From NCBI RefSeq assembly GCF_023509475.1, contig NZ_JAKSDZ010000002.1:124001-188000 (forward strand): 64,000 nucleotides of DNA. Reading direction: 5' to 3'. Source of the stretch: Aestuariirhabdus haliotis (GTDB lineage: Bacteria > Pseudomonadota > Gammaproteobacteria > Pseudomonadales > Aestuariirhabdaceae). A program made the translations under genes and the position numbers. The number at the start of each line of letters is the position of its first letter. The stretch's first letter is position 1. The notes beneath the pieces were generated by a model. It saw nothing but the letters and a program-made list of their open reading frames with translations, was not told the DNA's origin and searched no databases. Shown here piece by piece: positions 29,374-40,039 of this stretch.

Positions 29374-31977
29374 GTGCTAGAAGCTTATCGTAAACACGTA
29401 GAAGAGCGCGCCAAAGAGGGTGTTCCACCCAAACCTCTGGACGCAGAACAGGTTGCTGCTTTGGTCGAGCTGCTGAAAAGCCCACCCGCTGGTGAAGAAG
29501 AGATCATCCTCGACCTGATCACCAACCGAGTGCCTCCCGGAGTTGATGAAGCCGCCTACGTAAAAGCAGGCTTTCTATCCGCCGTCGCCAAGGGCGAAGC
29601 TAGCTCCCCCCTTATTAATCAAGAACTAGCAGTAACACTACTGGGTGGCATGCTCGGTGGATACAACATTGAAACCCTGATTGCTCTGCTTGACGATGCA
29701 GCTCTTGCTGAGATCGCTGCCGAGCAACTTAAAAAGACCCTGCTCGTCTTTGATGCCTTCCACGACGTGGAAGAGAAGTCCAAAGCAGGCAACGCAAACG
29801 CCAAGGCTGTGCTTGAATCCTGGGCTGCCGCTGAATGGTTCACCACCCGTGACAAAGTTGCCGAAAGCATCAAGGTTGCTGTATTCAAGGTGACCGGCGA
29901 AACCAACACCGACGACCTTTCCCCAGCGCCAGATGCCTGGTCGCGCCCCGACATTCCGCTCCACGCTAACGCCATGTACAAAATGGAACGTGATGGTTTA
30001 ACCCCTGAAGAACACGGCGTCAAAGGCCCTATCGCCCAGATCAACGAAGTTAAAGCCAAAGGCTTGCCCGTTGCCTTTGTAGGCGATGTTGTCGGCACTG
30101 GCTCTTCACGTAAATCCGGCACCAACTCTGTGCTTTGGTTCTTCGGCGAAGACGTTGAAGGTGTACCTAACAAGCGTGCTGGCGGTATCTGCATCGGCTC
30201 AAAGGTTGCCCCGATTTTCTTTAACACCATGGAAGATGCTGGTGCGCTGGTGTTCGAAGCCCCGGTCGATAAGCTCGGCATGGGTGATGTTATTGAAATC
30301 CGCCCTTACGACGGCAAGATCCTTTCCGAAAGCGGTGAAGTATTATCCGAGTTCACGTTCAAATCCGACGTCATTCTCGATGAGGTTCAGGCGGGAGGTC
30401 GTATCCCTCTGATCATCGGTCGTGGATTGACCGATAAAGCCCGTGAAGCACTTGGCCTGAGCCCCACCGATCTGTTCCGCGTCCCGACTCAACCCGCCGA
30501 TAGCGGCAAAGGTTTCTCCCTGGCCCAGAAGATGGTCGGCAAGGCCTGCGGCGTTGAAGGCGTTCGTCCTGGCACCTATTGCGAGCCCAAGATGACGACG
30601 GTTGGCTCCCAGGATACCACTGGCCCTATGACCCGTGATGAACTGAAGGATCTGGCTTGCCTCGGTTTTTCTGCCGACCTGACCATGCAATCGTTCTGTC
30701 ACACCGCAGCCTACCCCAAGCCTGTAGACGTGCAGATGCAGCACACCATGCCCGATTTCATTATGAACCGTGGCGGCGTTTCTCTGCGCCCCGGTGATGG
30801 TGTTATCCATAGCTGGTTGAACCGTATGCTGCTGCCTGACACCGTCGGCACCGGTGGAGACTCACATACCCGTTTCCCGATTGGTATCTCCTTCCCTGCA
30901 GGCTCCGGACTGGTGGCTTTCGCCGCCGCTACCGGCGTTATGCCTCTGGACATGCCCGAATCTGTTCTGGTGCGGTTCAAGGGTGAACTGCAGCCTGGTA
31001 TCACTCTGCGTGACCTGGTCAATGCGATCCCCTATTACGCCATTCAGCAGGGCCTACTGACCGTTGAGAAGAAAGGCAAGATCAATATCTTCTCAGGCCG
31101 CATCCTGGAGATTGAAGGGTTGCCAGACCTTAAAGTCGAACAGGCTTTCGAGCTGTCCGACTCCGCTGCCGAGCGTTCCGCTGCTGCTTGTAGCATCAAG
31201 CTGGACGAAGCGCCGATTCGTGAATACCTGACTTCCAACATCACCATGCTACGCTGGATGATCGAGCAGGGTTATGGCGATGTTCGTACCATCGAACGCC
31301 GCGCCCAGAACATGGAAAAGTGGCTGCAGAATCCTGAGCTGATGGAAGGTGACAACGACGCGGAGTACGCCGCGGTGATCGACATCGACCTGGCTGAAGT
31401 GACCGAGCCCCTGGTTGCCTGCCCGAACGATCCGGATGATGTTAAATTGCTGTCCGACGTTGCTGGCACCCAGATCGACGAAGTCTTTGTTGGTTCATGC
31501 ATGACCAACATCGGTCATTTCCGTGCCGCGGGCAAGCTGCTGGAATCCACCAATGACACCCTGTCGACTCGTTTCTGGATGGCACCGCCGACCAAGATGG
31601 ATGAAGACCAATTGATGGAAGAGGGTTACTACAACATCTTCGGCACCAAGGGTGTTCGCACCGAGATGCCAGGCTGTTCGCTGTGCATGGGTAACCAGGC
31701 ACGGGTTGCTCCGGGCTCTACGGTAATTTCGACCTCTACTCGAAACTTCCCGAACCGTCTGGGTACCGGTGCCAACGTTTATCTGGGCTCTGCAGAACTG
31801 ACCTCGGTTGCTGCGATTCTGGGTAAACTGCCAACACCGGAAGAGTATATGAACTATGCCAAGGATCTCGACAGCATGTCTGCCGATGTCTATCGCTACC
31901 TGAACTTCAATGAAATGGAGTCTTATCAGAAAGCGGCGGATGAAGGCCAGCGCATTGCTGCAGTTCAGGTTCAGTAG
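29374..31977 (+). CDS. acnB: Aconitate hydratase B (also 2-methylisocitrate dehydratase)
   Basis: Main TCA-cycle aconitase that interconverts citrate and isocitrate. It opens [22 protein letters not shown] (HEAT-like domain), followed by the swivel domain ([19 protein letters not shown]) and the catalytic domains ([11 protein letters not shown]). The [4Fe-4S] cysteines are in FVGSCMTN and [13 protein letters not shown]. The AcnB domain order, with the swivel domain before the catalytic core, and 867 residues rule out AcnA. The start is GTG at 29374 after GAGGG. It converges on the TgpA operon across a bidirectional terminator. Confidence 0.97.
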   Translation: MLEAYRKHVEERAKEGVPPKPLDAEQVAALVELLKSPPAGEEEIILDLITNRVPPGVDEAAYVKAGFLSAVAKGEASSPLINQELAVTLLGGMLGGYNIETLIALLDDAALAEIAAEQLKKTLLVFDAFHDVEEKSKAGNANAKAVLESWAAAEWFTTRDKVAESIKVAVFKVTGETNTDDLSPAPDAWSRPDIPLHANAMYKMERDGLTPEEHGVKGPIAQINEVKAKGLPVAFVGDVVGTGSSRKSGTNSVLWFFGEDVEGVPNKRAGGICIGSKVAPIFFNTMEDAGALVFEAPVDKLGMGDVIEIRPYDGKILSESGEVLSEFTFKSDVILDEVQAGGRIPLIIGRGLTDKAREALGLSPTDLFRVPTQPADSGKGFSLAQKMVGKACGVEGVRPGTYCEPKMTTVGSQDTTGPMTRDELKDLACLGFSADLTMQSFCHTAAYPKPVDVQMQHTMPDFIMNRGGVSLRPGDGVIHSWLNRMLLPDTVGTGGDSHTRFPIGISFPAGSGLVAFAAATGVMPLDMPESVLVRFKGELQPGITLRDLVNAIPYYAIQQGLLTVEKKGKINIFSGRILEIEGLPDLKVEQAFELSDSAAERSAAACSIKLDEAPIREYLTSNITMLRWMIEQGYGDVRTIERRAQNMEKWLQNPELMEGDNDAEYAAVIDIDLAEVTEPLVACPNDPDDVKLLSDVAGTQIDEVFVGSCMTNIGHFRAAGKLLESTNDTLSTRFWMAPPTKMDEDQLMEEGYYNIFGTKGVRTEMPGCSLCMGNQARVAPGSTVISTSTRNFPNRLGTGANVYLGSAELTSVAAILGKLPTPEEYMNYAKDLDSMSADVYRYLNFNEMESYQKAADEGQRIAAVQVQ

Positions 31978-31988
31978 ATTCTGACCCG

Positions 31989-32022
31989 GCATAAAAAACC
32001 CGCTTCGGCGGGTTTTTTATGC
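31989..32022. terminator. Bidirectional terminator between acnB and tgpA
   Basis: GCATAAAAAACCCGC pairs perfectly with GCGGGTTTTTTATGC around a TTCG tetraloop. A- and T-tracts on both sides serve both convergent genes. Confidence 0.94.
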
Positions 32023-32056
32023 GTCAAATTCAGTCAGAGTTAATCAAACTATTGAA

Positions 32057-34078
32057 CTATAAGCGTCGAATAATTCGCTTCATTGCCTTTACCCTTTGCT
32101 TCTTCCAACCAGCTTTATGTTGAGCCGATGATACATATTGGGCATTCACATACAAACGGGTGAGATGCTCGGCATTTTTGGCAATGTCCGGTTGTTGATC
32201 TTGAATGCGCTTGAGGAAATCCAAGGGACCCTCCCCCTGCTCTCTTGTTAAGCCATAACGCTCCAATCGACGACAAAATAACAGGTAGGCACTGACAATA
32301 GGGTCCCTCGCTGGCAAACGTTGCGACCACCACCCCCAGCCACCTAAAGCGCCCAGAGTGATAGCCGCCGCAACCAATAAGGCAATCACTACTCGACCAA
32401 TATCCACGCCACCTAACCAATCTTGCCAAAAGCCTTGCTGGCGTTGCTGATCAAAATCCAGAACATTCTGATGCCAATAATACTCCAGCATATCAAGTTG
32501 CAACCGGAGGCGGCTTAACAGAGGAATACCTTGATATCGGTGAGCCGAAAAAAGCTCATTTTCCAGAAAGCTGCCCTCTTCCGCTACCGCTTGCTGGAGA
32601 TTTTGTTCGATTCGATCGGGAGCCACCGCCGCTGTAGGATCAACACGCAACCACCCCTGTTCAGGCAACCAGACTTCAGCCCAGGCATGGGCATCAAACT
32701 GGCGAACCTGAACAACACTCAATTCAGGATTCACCTCCCCACCCTGATAGCCAACCACTACTCGTGCAGGTATACCAGCCGCTCTGGCCAGGAAAACAAA
32801 AGCCCCCGCATAATGAGCACAGAAGCCCCGACGACTTTCAAACAGAAAGCCATCAATCGTATCGTCTCGTAACACGGGAGGTCGCAAAGTGTAGAAATAC
32901 TCCTGCTCCCTGAAGCGAGTCATCAAACTTTGAACAAACTGCAAACCGTCTTCGTTAACAGACCGGTACAAATCCCTGGCGAACTCACGTGTACGTGGAT
33001 CGCCAGCATCTGGTAGTTGCAGATAAAATTCACGTATCCAGCTATCCAGTTCAGAATCAAGCCGATAATCAAGCGCCGATTGCACCGCATAACTAAACCG
33101 CCGCTCTACTGTATCCGGGGTCAACAACCTTGAATCTCTCGTCAATGTGGCCCCTTGCACGGAGGAAGAAACCATATCCAGGGCAAACAACCAACGCTGA
33201 TCTGTTGGTTCTAGAATCACTCGATAATCGACAGCCGAGCCCAACGCCACTCGATCGCGAGCAGCACTGGGGGGAGCCTTTAACCGGTATTCGATTTGAC
33301 CTTGATTGACAGGCCGCTCCGACCAGCGCCGCCCATCGAAGTAGGATAAATTCAACGCTCGCCAATACAGATTTCGCTGTTCAGGAACCGCACCCTCAAA
33401 GGTCGCTCTGAACACCAATTCATCGGACTGCGTCAGCTGCGCTATATCACCCGGCGCCATACTATTACTCAATCCAGTGCGAGCTTGCGAGCCAGGAGGT
33501 TCAACGGACCACAAAGGCGGGACTCGCGGCACCAACACAAACAAAATAATGGCTAATGGAATCGCCTGCAGCAACATCACCGTAGCTTTTCTTGCCGCCG
33601 CTAGCGGACGCTCGCGCAAACCACCTTGATTTAAGCCTACAGCGGCCGCAACAATCACCAGGAAATTGAGCATGGCAAAACTGGAACTGACCAGGGATTG
33701 ATCGTACAAAAGGGCAATCACCACTACAAAGCAACTAAGAAAAATTACCAGATAAGCATCGCGTGGGGATTTCATTTCCAACAGCTTGAGGATAAAGGCT
33801 GCAACCAACAGACAGCCTCCAGCATCCAGCCCGACCAGCGAATGATACCGCCATTGAATGGCCGCCACCGCCGACAGCAACAGCATGGATTTTAACCAAA
33901 ACGGTGGATAGCTCCAGCGCCCCGTAAAGATCATTAAGCGCCAGCTCGTGCAAACGATGGCTAACAGCAACACCCAAATGGGTAATCGACCGAAGTGCGG
34001 CAGCACCGCCAACAACTGACAAGCAAGCAGCCAGAACAGAGCCGTGCGAGGTATCTGGTTAGGGTTCAGAGTTGACAT
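32057..34078 (-). CDS. tgpA: TgpA-type membrane transglutaminase (DUF3488 + transglutaminase-like + DUF4129)
   Basis: The N-terminus holds a cluster of about six TM helices (DUF3488), followed by a periplasmic transglutaminase-like core. The catalytic Cys is in SRRGFCAHYAGAFVFL, the His in QFDAHAWAEVWL and the Asp in LRVDPTAAVAP. A final TM helix (VVIALLVAAAITLGALGGWG) leads into a cytoplasmic DUF4129 tail. The Pseudomonas homologue is periplasmic-facing and reported essential; its substrate is not settled. Length is 673. The start overlaps the end of the DUF58 gene by 13 bases. Confidence 0.9.
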   Translation of the reverse strand: MSTLNPNQIPRTALFWLLACQLLAVLPHFGRLPIWVLLLAIVCTSWRLMIFTGRWSYPPFWLKSMLLLSAVAAIQWRYHSLVGLDAGGCLLVAAFILKLLEMKSPRDAYLVIFLSCFVVVIALLYDQSLVSSSFAMLNFLVIVAAAVGLNQGGLRERPLAAARKATVMLLQAIPLAIILFVLVPRVPPLWSVEPPGSQARTGLSNSMAPGDIAQLTQSDELVFRATFEGAVPEQRNLYWRALNLSYFDGRRWSERPVNQGQIEYRLKAPPSAARDRVALGSAVDYRVILEPTDQRWLFALDMVSSSVQGATLTRDSRLLTPDTVERRFSYAVQSALDYRLDSELDSWIREFYLQLPDAGDPRTREFARDLYRSVNEDGLQFVQSLMTRFREQEYFYTLRPPVLRDDTIDGFLFESRRGFCAHYAGAFVFLARAAGIPARVVVGYQGGEVNPELSVVQVRQFDAHAWAEVWLPEQGWLRVDPTAAVAPDRIEQNLQQAVAEEGSFLENELFSAHRYQGIPLLSRLRLQLDMLEYYWHQNVLDFDQQRQQGFWQDWLGGVDIGRVVIALLVAAAITLGALGGWGWWSQRLPARDPIVSAYLLFCRRLERYGLTREQGEGPLDFLKRIQDQQPDIAKNAEHLTRLYVNAQYVSSAQHKAGWKKQRVKAMKRIIRRL

Positions 34079-35019
34079 AGCGCCAGCGCTTTTAAGCAGT
34101 GTTCAAGGTGATGCTGACCATGGGAAGGTGCGATCTCAATACCCGGCAGGCGAAGACCATAGTCTTCTTGCTCACGCTCTGCTTGCAAGCACCAATAACA
34201 AAGATGGGAAAGTCTGATCTCAACATGACCAGTCGTTACCTCCCAATCAAGCCATAAACGCCGCTCACGGGAACTGACAAATTCCTTGGTAAAGAGTTGT
34301 TGGTGCCTCGAACTTTGCTTCCATGCCAGATGGTTAAGTGCATCGCCAGGCTGATATTCACGAATCGAGGAAAAGTCATCGACACCGGATACCTCATCCA
34401 TTAATTCACCCTCACCATGACTGCTGACCCCGGCAGGTAGAACAGCCGATAAGGGTCTTGGGTAAACCAACGCTGCCAGATCGAGATCCACCCAGCTCCA
34501 GGCGACCAGTAACCCTAGCGGGTACCGGGTTTGAACCCGTAACCGGCCGGGGCGAAATATGCCTCTTCGCGGCGCCGGCAAATACAGCGTTAAGGGTAAC
34601 GCTTCCCCAGGAACAACCGTAACCGACTGCTGAATACCTTGCGGCCAGCCCAACTCAATAGCGTACCGATCAACCTTGCCGCCTGCATTGAGCTCCAGAC
34701 GAAAGGGCAGATCATCACCCAGGTGCCCTGCCCCGGCGCGAACGCCGATTAATGTTAATCCGGCCAGATTATTGTAAGTATGGTGAATTGCTACAACAAA
34801 CAAACTGGTCAACAAGAAGGCGACAGCAAAACTCATACTGTTCTGATAATTTACCCCGGCCAAAAACACGGCGGCTATTAACAATAAAAACAGATAGCCT
34901 GTGCGCGTCGGAACAATAAAGATGCGTCGATGATTCAGAGTGACACGAGAATGTGCAGGAATACGCCGACTGATCCAGCCGTTAAAAAGAGTTCTGAGTT
35001 TGTTTCGTATTCCTGGCAT
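34066..35019 (-). CDS. DUF58 domain protein, membrane anchored
   Basis: 317 residues with two TM helices near the N-terminus (GYLFLLLIAAVFLAGVNY and SFAVAFLLTSLFVVAIHH). The DUF58 core contains the diagnostic DDFSSIREYQPGDALNHLAW, then KQSSRHQQLFTKEF. DUF58 proteins regularly sit between a MoxR ATPase and a transglutaminase or vWA partner and are thought to take part in assembling envelope complexes. The molecular function is unknown. It lies between moxR (9-base gap) and tgpA (overlap), so all three are co-translated. Confidence 0.88.
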   Translation of the reverse strand: MPGIRNKLRTLFNGWISRRIPAHSRVTLNHRRIFIVPTRTGYLFLLLIAAVFLAGVNYQNSMSFAVAFLLTSLFVVAIHHTYNNLAGLTLIGVRAGAGHLGDDLPFRLELNAGGKVDRYAIELGWPQGIQQSVTVVPGEALPLTLYLPAPRRGIFRPGRLRVQTRYPLGLLVAWSWVDLDLAALVYPRPLSAVLPAGVSSHGEGELMDEVSGVDDFSSIREYQPGDALNHLAWKQSSRHQQLFTKEFVSSRERRLWLDWEVTTGHVEIRLSHLCYWCLQAEREQEDYGLRLPGIEIAPSHGQHHLEHCLKALALCQL

Positions 35020-35028
35020 TGAATCGTC

Positions 35029-35949
35029 CTAGCCGACCACATCGACCTCTGCCAGCAAACGTTGGCCCAGAGCTTCTCCGGAATAACCTCTCTGGTCAGA
35101 CTGCTCACGTAACCGATGCTCAACGACTGAAGGTAGAACCGCTTGAATATCCTCCGGTAAAAGATGATTTCGACCATCCATACAAGCCCAGGTTTTTGCA
35201 CTTTGCAGCAATGCCTGGGCCGCTCTTGGTGAAAGTCCCCAGGCGAACTGGTCACTGGTGCGGGTATAGGCGATCAATCTCTGCAAATAATCAATAAGCG
35301 CACTACTCGGGCGCACGCTCGCCACCTGCTGTTGCAATTCAGCTAATTGATCACTATCAAGACAAGGTTGTATATGTTGCATGTTAATCCGGCCACTATC
35401 ACCCAACAGAATATGACGTTCGGCTTCGGCATCAGGATAGCCGAGTTGAAGCCGCATTAAAAAGCGATCTAACTGCGACTCCGGCAAAGGAAAAGTGCCC
35501 GCTTGAGATTGCGGGTTCTGGGTGGCTATAACAAAGAAAGGAGACGGTAACGGACGTGTTTCGCCTTCAATGCTTACCTGCTTTTCTTCCATCGCTTCCA
35601 ACAGCGCACTTTGACTCTTGGGAGTAGCGCGGTTGATTTCATCGGCCAGTACTACCTGGGAGAATATTGGTCCTGGATGAAATTCAAACAGGCTTCGCTC
35701 ACGATCATAAACCGACACGCCAAGAATATCAGCGGGCAACAGATCGCTGGTAAACTGCACCCGGTTGTAACTGAGCCCCATCACCCTGGCCAAGCCCTGA
35801 GCCAATGTGGTTTTACCCATGCCCGGCAGGTCCTCTATCAATAAGTGACCGCGACTTATCAAGCAACACAAAGCAAGACGCAGCTGATGAGGCTTACCTA
35901 CCATCACCTTTTCCAGTTCAGTCAGGCAGTTTTTGATTACTGTTTCCAT
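35029..35949 (-). CDS. MoxR-family AAA+ ATPase
   Basis: Chaperone-like ATPase of the MoxR proper/YeaC type, about 306 residues. Walker A is LPGMGKTTLAQGLAR, Walker B is VVLADEINRATPKSQSALLEAMEE, sensor 1 is FVIATQNP and the GLSPRAAQAL sensor 2 helix is near the C-terminus. It heads the MoxR-DUF58-TgpA operon and probably remodels or activates its two partners (inference). The start is placed at METVIKNC (35949). In-frame ATGs at 35973 and 35988 are alternatives, and none has a strong ribosome site. Confidence 0.88.
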   Translation of the reverse strand: METVIKNCLTELEKVMVGKPHQLRLALCCLISRGHLLIEDLPGMGKTTLAQGLARVMGLSYNRVQFTSDLLPADILGVSVYDRERSLFEFHPGPIFSQVVLADEINRATPKSQSALLEAMEEKQVSIEGETRPLPSPFFVIATQNPQSQAGTFPLPESQLDRFLMRLQLGYPDAEAERHILLGDSGRINMQHIQPCLDSDQLAELQQQVASVRPSSALIDYLQRLIAYTRTSDQFAWGLSPRAAQALLQSAKTWACMDGRNHLLPEDIQAVLPSVVEHRLREQSDQRGYSGEALGQRLLAEVDVVG

Positions 35950-36061
35950 TGCAGCTTGAGTACCTTTGAGCATGTAAGTGCACAGCATATCAGACCCGAC
36001 AAGCGCGCCCAGAATTTCTTACCTTAAAACGAGACATTAGCAAGAAATATCGTCAACAAAA

Positions 36062-36091
36062 AAGCTCGGGAGCCATTCGACGCCCGAGCTT
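36062..36091 (-). terminator. Rho-independent terminator after metZ
   Basis: AAGCTCGGG and CCCGAGCTT form a 9-base stem around a 12-base loop, and the minus strand continues TTTTTTG. It ends the long fimV-to-metZ gene block. Confidence 0.85.
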
Positions 36092-36113
36092 ACTTTTACG
36101 CTTCTAATATGTC

Positions 36114-37325
36114 CTAGACCGCCGCTAATCCACGCTCAAGATCAGCAATGATATCCTCAACCGTTTCCAGCCCTACGGCAACACGAATCAGGTTATCGCG
36201 AATACCGGAACGGTCACGTTCTTCCTGGCTGAGCCGCCCGTGGGTTGTGGTCGCTGGATGGGTAATAGTGGACTTGGTATCCCCCAGGTTGGCAGTAATA
36301 GAGATCATGCGGGTGGCATCGATGAAACGCCAAGCCTCAGCCTTTGCTCCTGCGACCTCGAAAGCGATAACGCCCCCGTAACCTCGCTGCTGCTGGCTTG
36401 CCAGTTCATGCTGAGGATGTTCGGGTAAGCCACTGTAATGAACCCGCTCTACCTTGGGTTGCTGCTGCAACCAGAGCGCTAACTGCTTAGCCGCGTCGCA
36501 ATGAGCCTGCATACGCAAGCGCAGGGTTTCCAAGCCCTTAAGGATAACCCAGGCATTAAAAGGGCTAAGGGTAGGTCCCGCCGCCCGAAGATAAGCGACC
36601 ATCTCCTTCATCTGCTCAGCGCGGCCAACGACCAGTCCTCCCATACAGCGCCCCTGCCCATCAAGGTATTTGGTCGCCGAATACACAACGATATCGGCCC
36701 CCAATTCCATGGGCCGCTGAAGTATCGGGGTACAAAATGTATTATCGACCACCAACATGGCGTCATGCTGCCTGGCCAATTGCGACAGCTGTTTGAGGTC
36801 CGCTACTTCACTAAGAGGATTCGAAGGCGTCTCAACAAAAAGCATGGCCGTACGAGCCGTCATCGCCTGTTGCCACCCTGCAATATCGGTAAGGTCAACA
36901 AAGGTAGTTTCGACCCCAAATCGTTTCAGGTAGCGGGTAAAAATGGTAGTAGTGGTGCCAAAGACACTGCGTGAAACCACAACATGGTCACCAGAAGTCA
37001 GCAGAGCCATACAGACCCCTAGAATACCTGCCATGCCGCTAGCCATAGCGACAGCCTGTTCGGCACCCTCTAGAGCAGCCATACGCTCCTCAAGTGTACG
37101 AACCGTTGGGTTGGTATAGCGGGAATACACATTGCCGGGATCTTCACCGGAAAAGCGAGCAGCCGCATCTGCCGCACTGCGAAAGACATAACTCGAAGTC
37201 GTAAAGATCGGCTCCCCATGCTCTGTTTCCATGGTACGGAGCTGTCCGGCACGCACAGCGAGTGTATCTAAATGTGCACCCTCGAGATCAGAATCCAGTC
37301 TATCGTCGTTACTACCGGCCATATC
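36114..37325 (-). CDS. metZ: O-succinylhomoserine sulfhydrylase
   Basis: PLP enzyme that makes homocysteine directly from O-succinylhomoserine and sulfide in methionine synthesis. The Cys/Met-metabolism fold shows PIFTTSSYVFRSAADAAARF, NVYSRYTNPTVRTLEERMAALEGAE and the PLP-Lys in YSATKYLDGQGR. The start at 37325 (MAGSNDDRLDSDLEG) places RLDSDLEG exactly where Pseudomonas MetZ has it and gives 403 residues; AAGAGAAG lies just upstream. In-frame ATGs at 37349/37352 would overlap purF and lack a site. The downstream end of the purF operon is the Pseudomonas location. Confidence 0.94.
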   Translation of the reverse strand, partial: DMAGSNDDRLDSDLEGAHLDTLAVRAGQLRTMETEHGEPIFTTSSYVFRSAADAAARFSGEDPGNVYSRYTNPTVRTLEERMAALEGAEQAVAMASGMAGILGVCMALLTSGDHVVVSRSVFGTTTTIFTRYLKRFGVETTFVDLTDIAGWQQAMTARTAMLFVETPSNPLSEVADLKQLSQLARQHDAMLVVDNTFCTPILQRPMELGADIVVYSATKYLDGQGRCMGGLVVGRAEQMKEMVAYLRAAGPTLSPFNAWVILKGLETLRLRMQAHCDAAKQLALWLQQQPKVERVHYSGLPEHPQHELASQQQRGYGGVIAFEVAGAKAEAWRFIDATRMISITANLGDTKSTITHPATTTHGRLSQEERDRSGIRDNLIRVAVGLETVEDIIADLERGLAAV

Positions 37326-37341
37326 GCTTCTCTTGTCTGTA

Positions 37342-38856
37342 TCACTCATCATTATGCAGGTCGATGATCGCGTTCTCGCGCAGCTCCTGCTGATTCTTGG
37401 CGCCGTCATTTCGGGCTTGCTCGATGCGATTAAGATAGTTTTCATCAATATCGCCAGTGACGTATTCGTGATTGAACACAGAGCACTCGAAACCGGCAAA
37501 GGGTGTTTCAACGCCCTCCTGCACCGAGTCAATCAAGTCGTCCAGATCCTGGTAAACCATCCAGTCAGCACCAATAAGCTGACAAATTTCCTGGCTGGTG
37601 CGGCCATTGGCAATCAGCTCTTTGGCTGCCGGCATATCTATACCATATACATTCGGATAGCGAACTTCCGGCGCCGCCGAGCAGAAGTAAACTTTCTTGG
37701 CACCGGCGTCACGCGCCATCTCAATAATCTGACTACAAGTCGTCCCACGCACGATAGAGTCATCGACCAGCAGTACATTCTTGCCCTTGAACTCAAGGTC
37801 GATAGCATTCAGCTTCTGCCGAACCGATTTTTTACGCTCGCCCTGCCCCGGCATAATAAAGGTTCTACCGATGTAACGGTTTTTAATAAAACCTTCGCGG
37901 AATTTCACGCCCAGACGGTTTGCCAGCTGTAAGGCTGAGGTACGGCTGGTATCGGGGATCGGAATAACCACGTCAATATCATGTTCTGGACGCTCGCGAA
38001 GTATTTTTTCAGCCAGTTTCTCCCCCATCTTTAGGCGAGATTTGTAAACAGAGCTGCCATCCATGCGGGAGTCCGGACGGGCAAAATAGACATACTCAAA
38101 GATGCAAGGAACCAGTCTGGGATTCTCAGCACATTGGTGGGTGTGCAACTCACCATCGGCATCAATATAGACCGCCTCACCAGGTGCCACATCACGAATC
38201 AATGTGTAGCCCTGCGAATCCAGTGCGACACTCTCTGAGGCGATCATATACTCGGTACCCAGATCGGACTCGCGCTTGCCAAAGACCATCGGTCGAATGC
38301 CATTGGGGTCGCGGAAACCAACAATCCCATGCCCAAGAATCATTGAAATCACAGCATAGCCACCTCGACAACGCTGGTGCACACGCTCGACAGCGCGAAA
38401 AATATCATCGGCCGCAGGTTTCAACTTCTGCTGCTTGTACAGCTCATGGGCAAATACATTCAACAATACTTCTGAGTCAGAATTGGTATTAATGTGCCTG
38501 AGATCGCTCTTGAACAGCTGTTCCTTGATCTCCTCCACATTGGTTAGATTACCGTTATGGGCCAGAGTAATCCCATAGGGGGAGTTAACGTAAAAAGGCT
38601 GAGCTTCAGCTGAACTCGAGGATCCAGCGGTTGGGTAACGAACATGACCGATCCCCATATTACCTACCAGACGCTGCATATGACTGGTGCGGAACACATC
38701 GCGCACCAGCCCATTTTCCTTGCGCAGGAAAAAGCGATCACCTTCCCCGGTAACTATGCCTGCGGCGTCCTGCCCCCGATGCTGAAGAACCGTCAGGGCG
38801 TCGTAAAGCTCCTGATTAACCCGGGATTTTGCTGCGATACCTACAATGCCACACAC
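37342..38856 (-). CDS. purF: Amidophosphoribosyltransferase
   Basis: First committed enzyme of purine synthesis: it transfers the glutamine amide to PRPP. The N-terminal MCGIVGIAA places the catalytic Cys at position 2 (exposed after Met removal) in the glutaminase domain. The C-terminal PRPP-binding domain carries [18 protein letters not shown]. Length is 504. It begins with GTG (38856), dictated by the Cys2 position. It follows cvpA, the ancient cvpA-purF pair. Confidence 0.97.
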   Translation of the reverse strand: MCGIVGIAAKSRVNQELYDALTVLQHRGQDAAGIVTGEGDRFFLRKENGLVRDVFRTSHMQRLVGNMGIGHVRYPTAGSSSSAEAQPFYVNSPYGITLAHNGNLTNVEEIKEQLFKSDLRHINTNSDSEVLLNVFAHELYKQQKLKPAADDIFRAVERVHQRCRGGYAVISMILGHGIVGFRDPNGIRPMVFGKRESDLGTEYMIASESVALDSQGYTLIRDVAPGEAVYIDADGELHTHQCAENPRLVPCIFEYVYFARPDSRMDGSSVYKSRLKMGEKLAEKILRERPEHDIDVVIPIPDTSRTSALQLANRLGVKFREGFIKNRYIGRTFIMPGQGERKKSVRQKLNAIDLEFKGKNVLLVDDSIVRGTTCSQIIEMARDAGAKKVYFCSAAPEVRYPNVYGIDMPAAKELIANGRTSQEICQLIGADWMVYQDLDDLIDSVQEGVETPFAGFECSVFNHEYVTGDIDENYLNRIEQARNDGAKNQQELRENAIIDLHNDE

Positions 38857-38907
38857 AATCGTATACCTCGGTTACTCTGCTGAGGACCAGCCCGAAGCTA
38901 TGCTTCG

Positions 38908-39408
38908 TTAACTGGAGGAATTAATAAAAGGCCCCACCACCCTCATTACCGAGTGTTTGGACCACTCAGCCAATATCTGAAAATGGGGAATTAACTGGGA
39001 CTGTTGCCACCAATGGTCTTTCTGCACCGGGGCGAAACCCACTACACCGACCAGGATCACAACAAGTAATACACCGCGACAGGCACCAAAAATCACACCC
39101 AGAGCGCGATCTGTGCCAGATAGCCCAGTCATTTTAACCAACTCTGCAATCAGGTGATTAATCATGGCGCCTACCATCAGGGTGGCTATAAATAAGAGCA
39201 CGCAAGCGGCAATAATACGTACAGATGGAATCTCGATATAATGGGTAAACATCAACGACAGGCTTCCACCGAAGGTCCACGCAATAACCACGGCGGCAAT
39301 CCAGGTCGCCAACGAGAGCGCTTCTCGGAAAAAACCCCGACTGATGCTGATTAGCGCCGAAATGGCAATGATCGCCAGAATGGCCCAGTCTACCCAGGTA
39401 AATGACAC
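38908..39408 (-). CDS. cvpA: CvpA family inner-membrane protein
   Basis: 166-residue protein with four predicted TM helices (WAILAIIAISALISISRGF, LATWIAAVVIAWTFG, IIAACVLLFIATLMVGAMI and CRGVLLVVILVGVVGFAPV). The family is named for colicin V production; its role in envelope homeostasis is not well defined. The motif GTDRALGVIFGACRG is conserved. It begins with GTG (39408), and the ribosome site is weak. It sits between dedD and purF. Confidence 0.93.
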   Translation of the reverse strand: MSFTWVDWAILAIIAISALISISRGFFREALSLATWIAAVVIAWTFGGSLSLMFTHYIEIPSVRIIAACVLLFIATLMVGAMINHLIAELVKMTGLSGTDRALGVIFGACRGVLLVVILVGVVGFAPVQKDHWWQQSQLIPHFQILAEWSKHSVMRVVGPFINSSS

Positions 39409-39486
39409 AATCAGATTCGCTTTAGCTCTACGTCCGTCAAAGGCGGGAATTGTAGCAGAGAGGTTGTAGCTTGCCCATACGATCCA

Positions 39487-40017
39487 CTAGGGATGATAGC
39501 GAACGACAACACCTTTTAATTTAACCTGTTTCTGAAGCTTATCGCGCAAGGGGAACAGGTCGTCCCGGTCGACCATAGGGCCAACATAAACACCCTCCAC
39601 CCTCTGCTCACCTTCTCGCACCCAGGTTCGGCTATAAGCCTTATAGCCTAACTTCTGCAGCTTGACTACGAGGGCTTTGGCATTGTCTTGATTTGCAAAA
39701 ACCCCCATCTGAAGGGTCCATGACTTTGGCACACCTGAAGCTTCGAGTTCAGGCTTGGAACTTTCCTTTAATCGGGATTCCGGCTCTGGTTTCGGCTCCT
39801 GATACTGAGTTTCCATCGCCACCTGCAAGTCTACTTGCTGAGCGCGTTCCTGCTCTCCAGCAATAAACTCAGGCACCTCGGGCATCTGAGGAGGTTCAGG
39901 GATAATACTGGCCTTGCTGCGATGAGGGACTGGCTCATACAGCCAGCTCAGAAATATAATACCCAGCGCCAGTAATACGCAGGCACCTATCAGGCGCTGT
40001 CGAATGTTTTGCTCCAT
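39487..40017 (-). CDS. dedD: SPOR-domain cell-division protein DedD
   Basis: 176 residues: a short cytoplasmic start, one TM helix (LIGACVLLALGIIFLSWLY), a Pro/Glu-rich periplasmic linker, and a C-terminal SPOR domain from about 98 (WTLQMGVFANQDNAKALVVKL to the end). SPOR domains bind denuded glycan strands at the division septum. The position between folC and cvpA is the standard one for DedD, which supports the name beyond the domain alone. Confidence 0.9.
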   Translation of the reverse strand: MEQNIRQRLIGACVLLALGIIFLSWLYEPVPHRSKASIIPEPPQMPEVPEFIAGEQERAQQVDLQVAMETQYQEPKPEPESRLKESSKPELEASGVPKSWTLQMGVFANQDNAKALVVKLQKLGYKAYSRTWVREGEQRVEGVYVGPMVDRDDLFPLRDKLQKQVKLKGVVVRYHP

Positions 40018-40039
40018 GAATAATCCGCTCTATAACATC

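Noticed and set aside
37231-37932. Plus-strand open frame opposite the metZ start and purF end
   Set aside because: Covers two well-supported genes on the other strand and has no conserved features.
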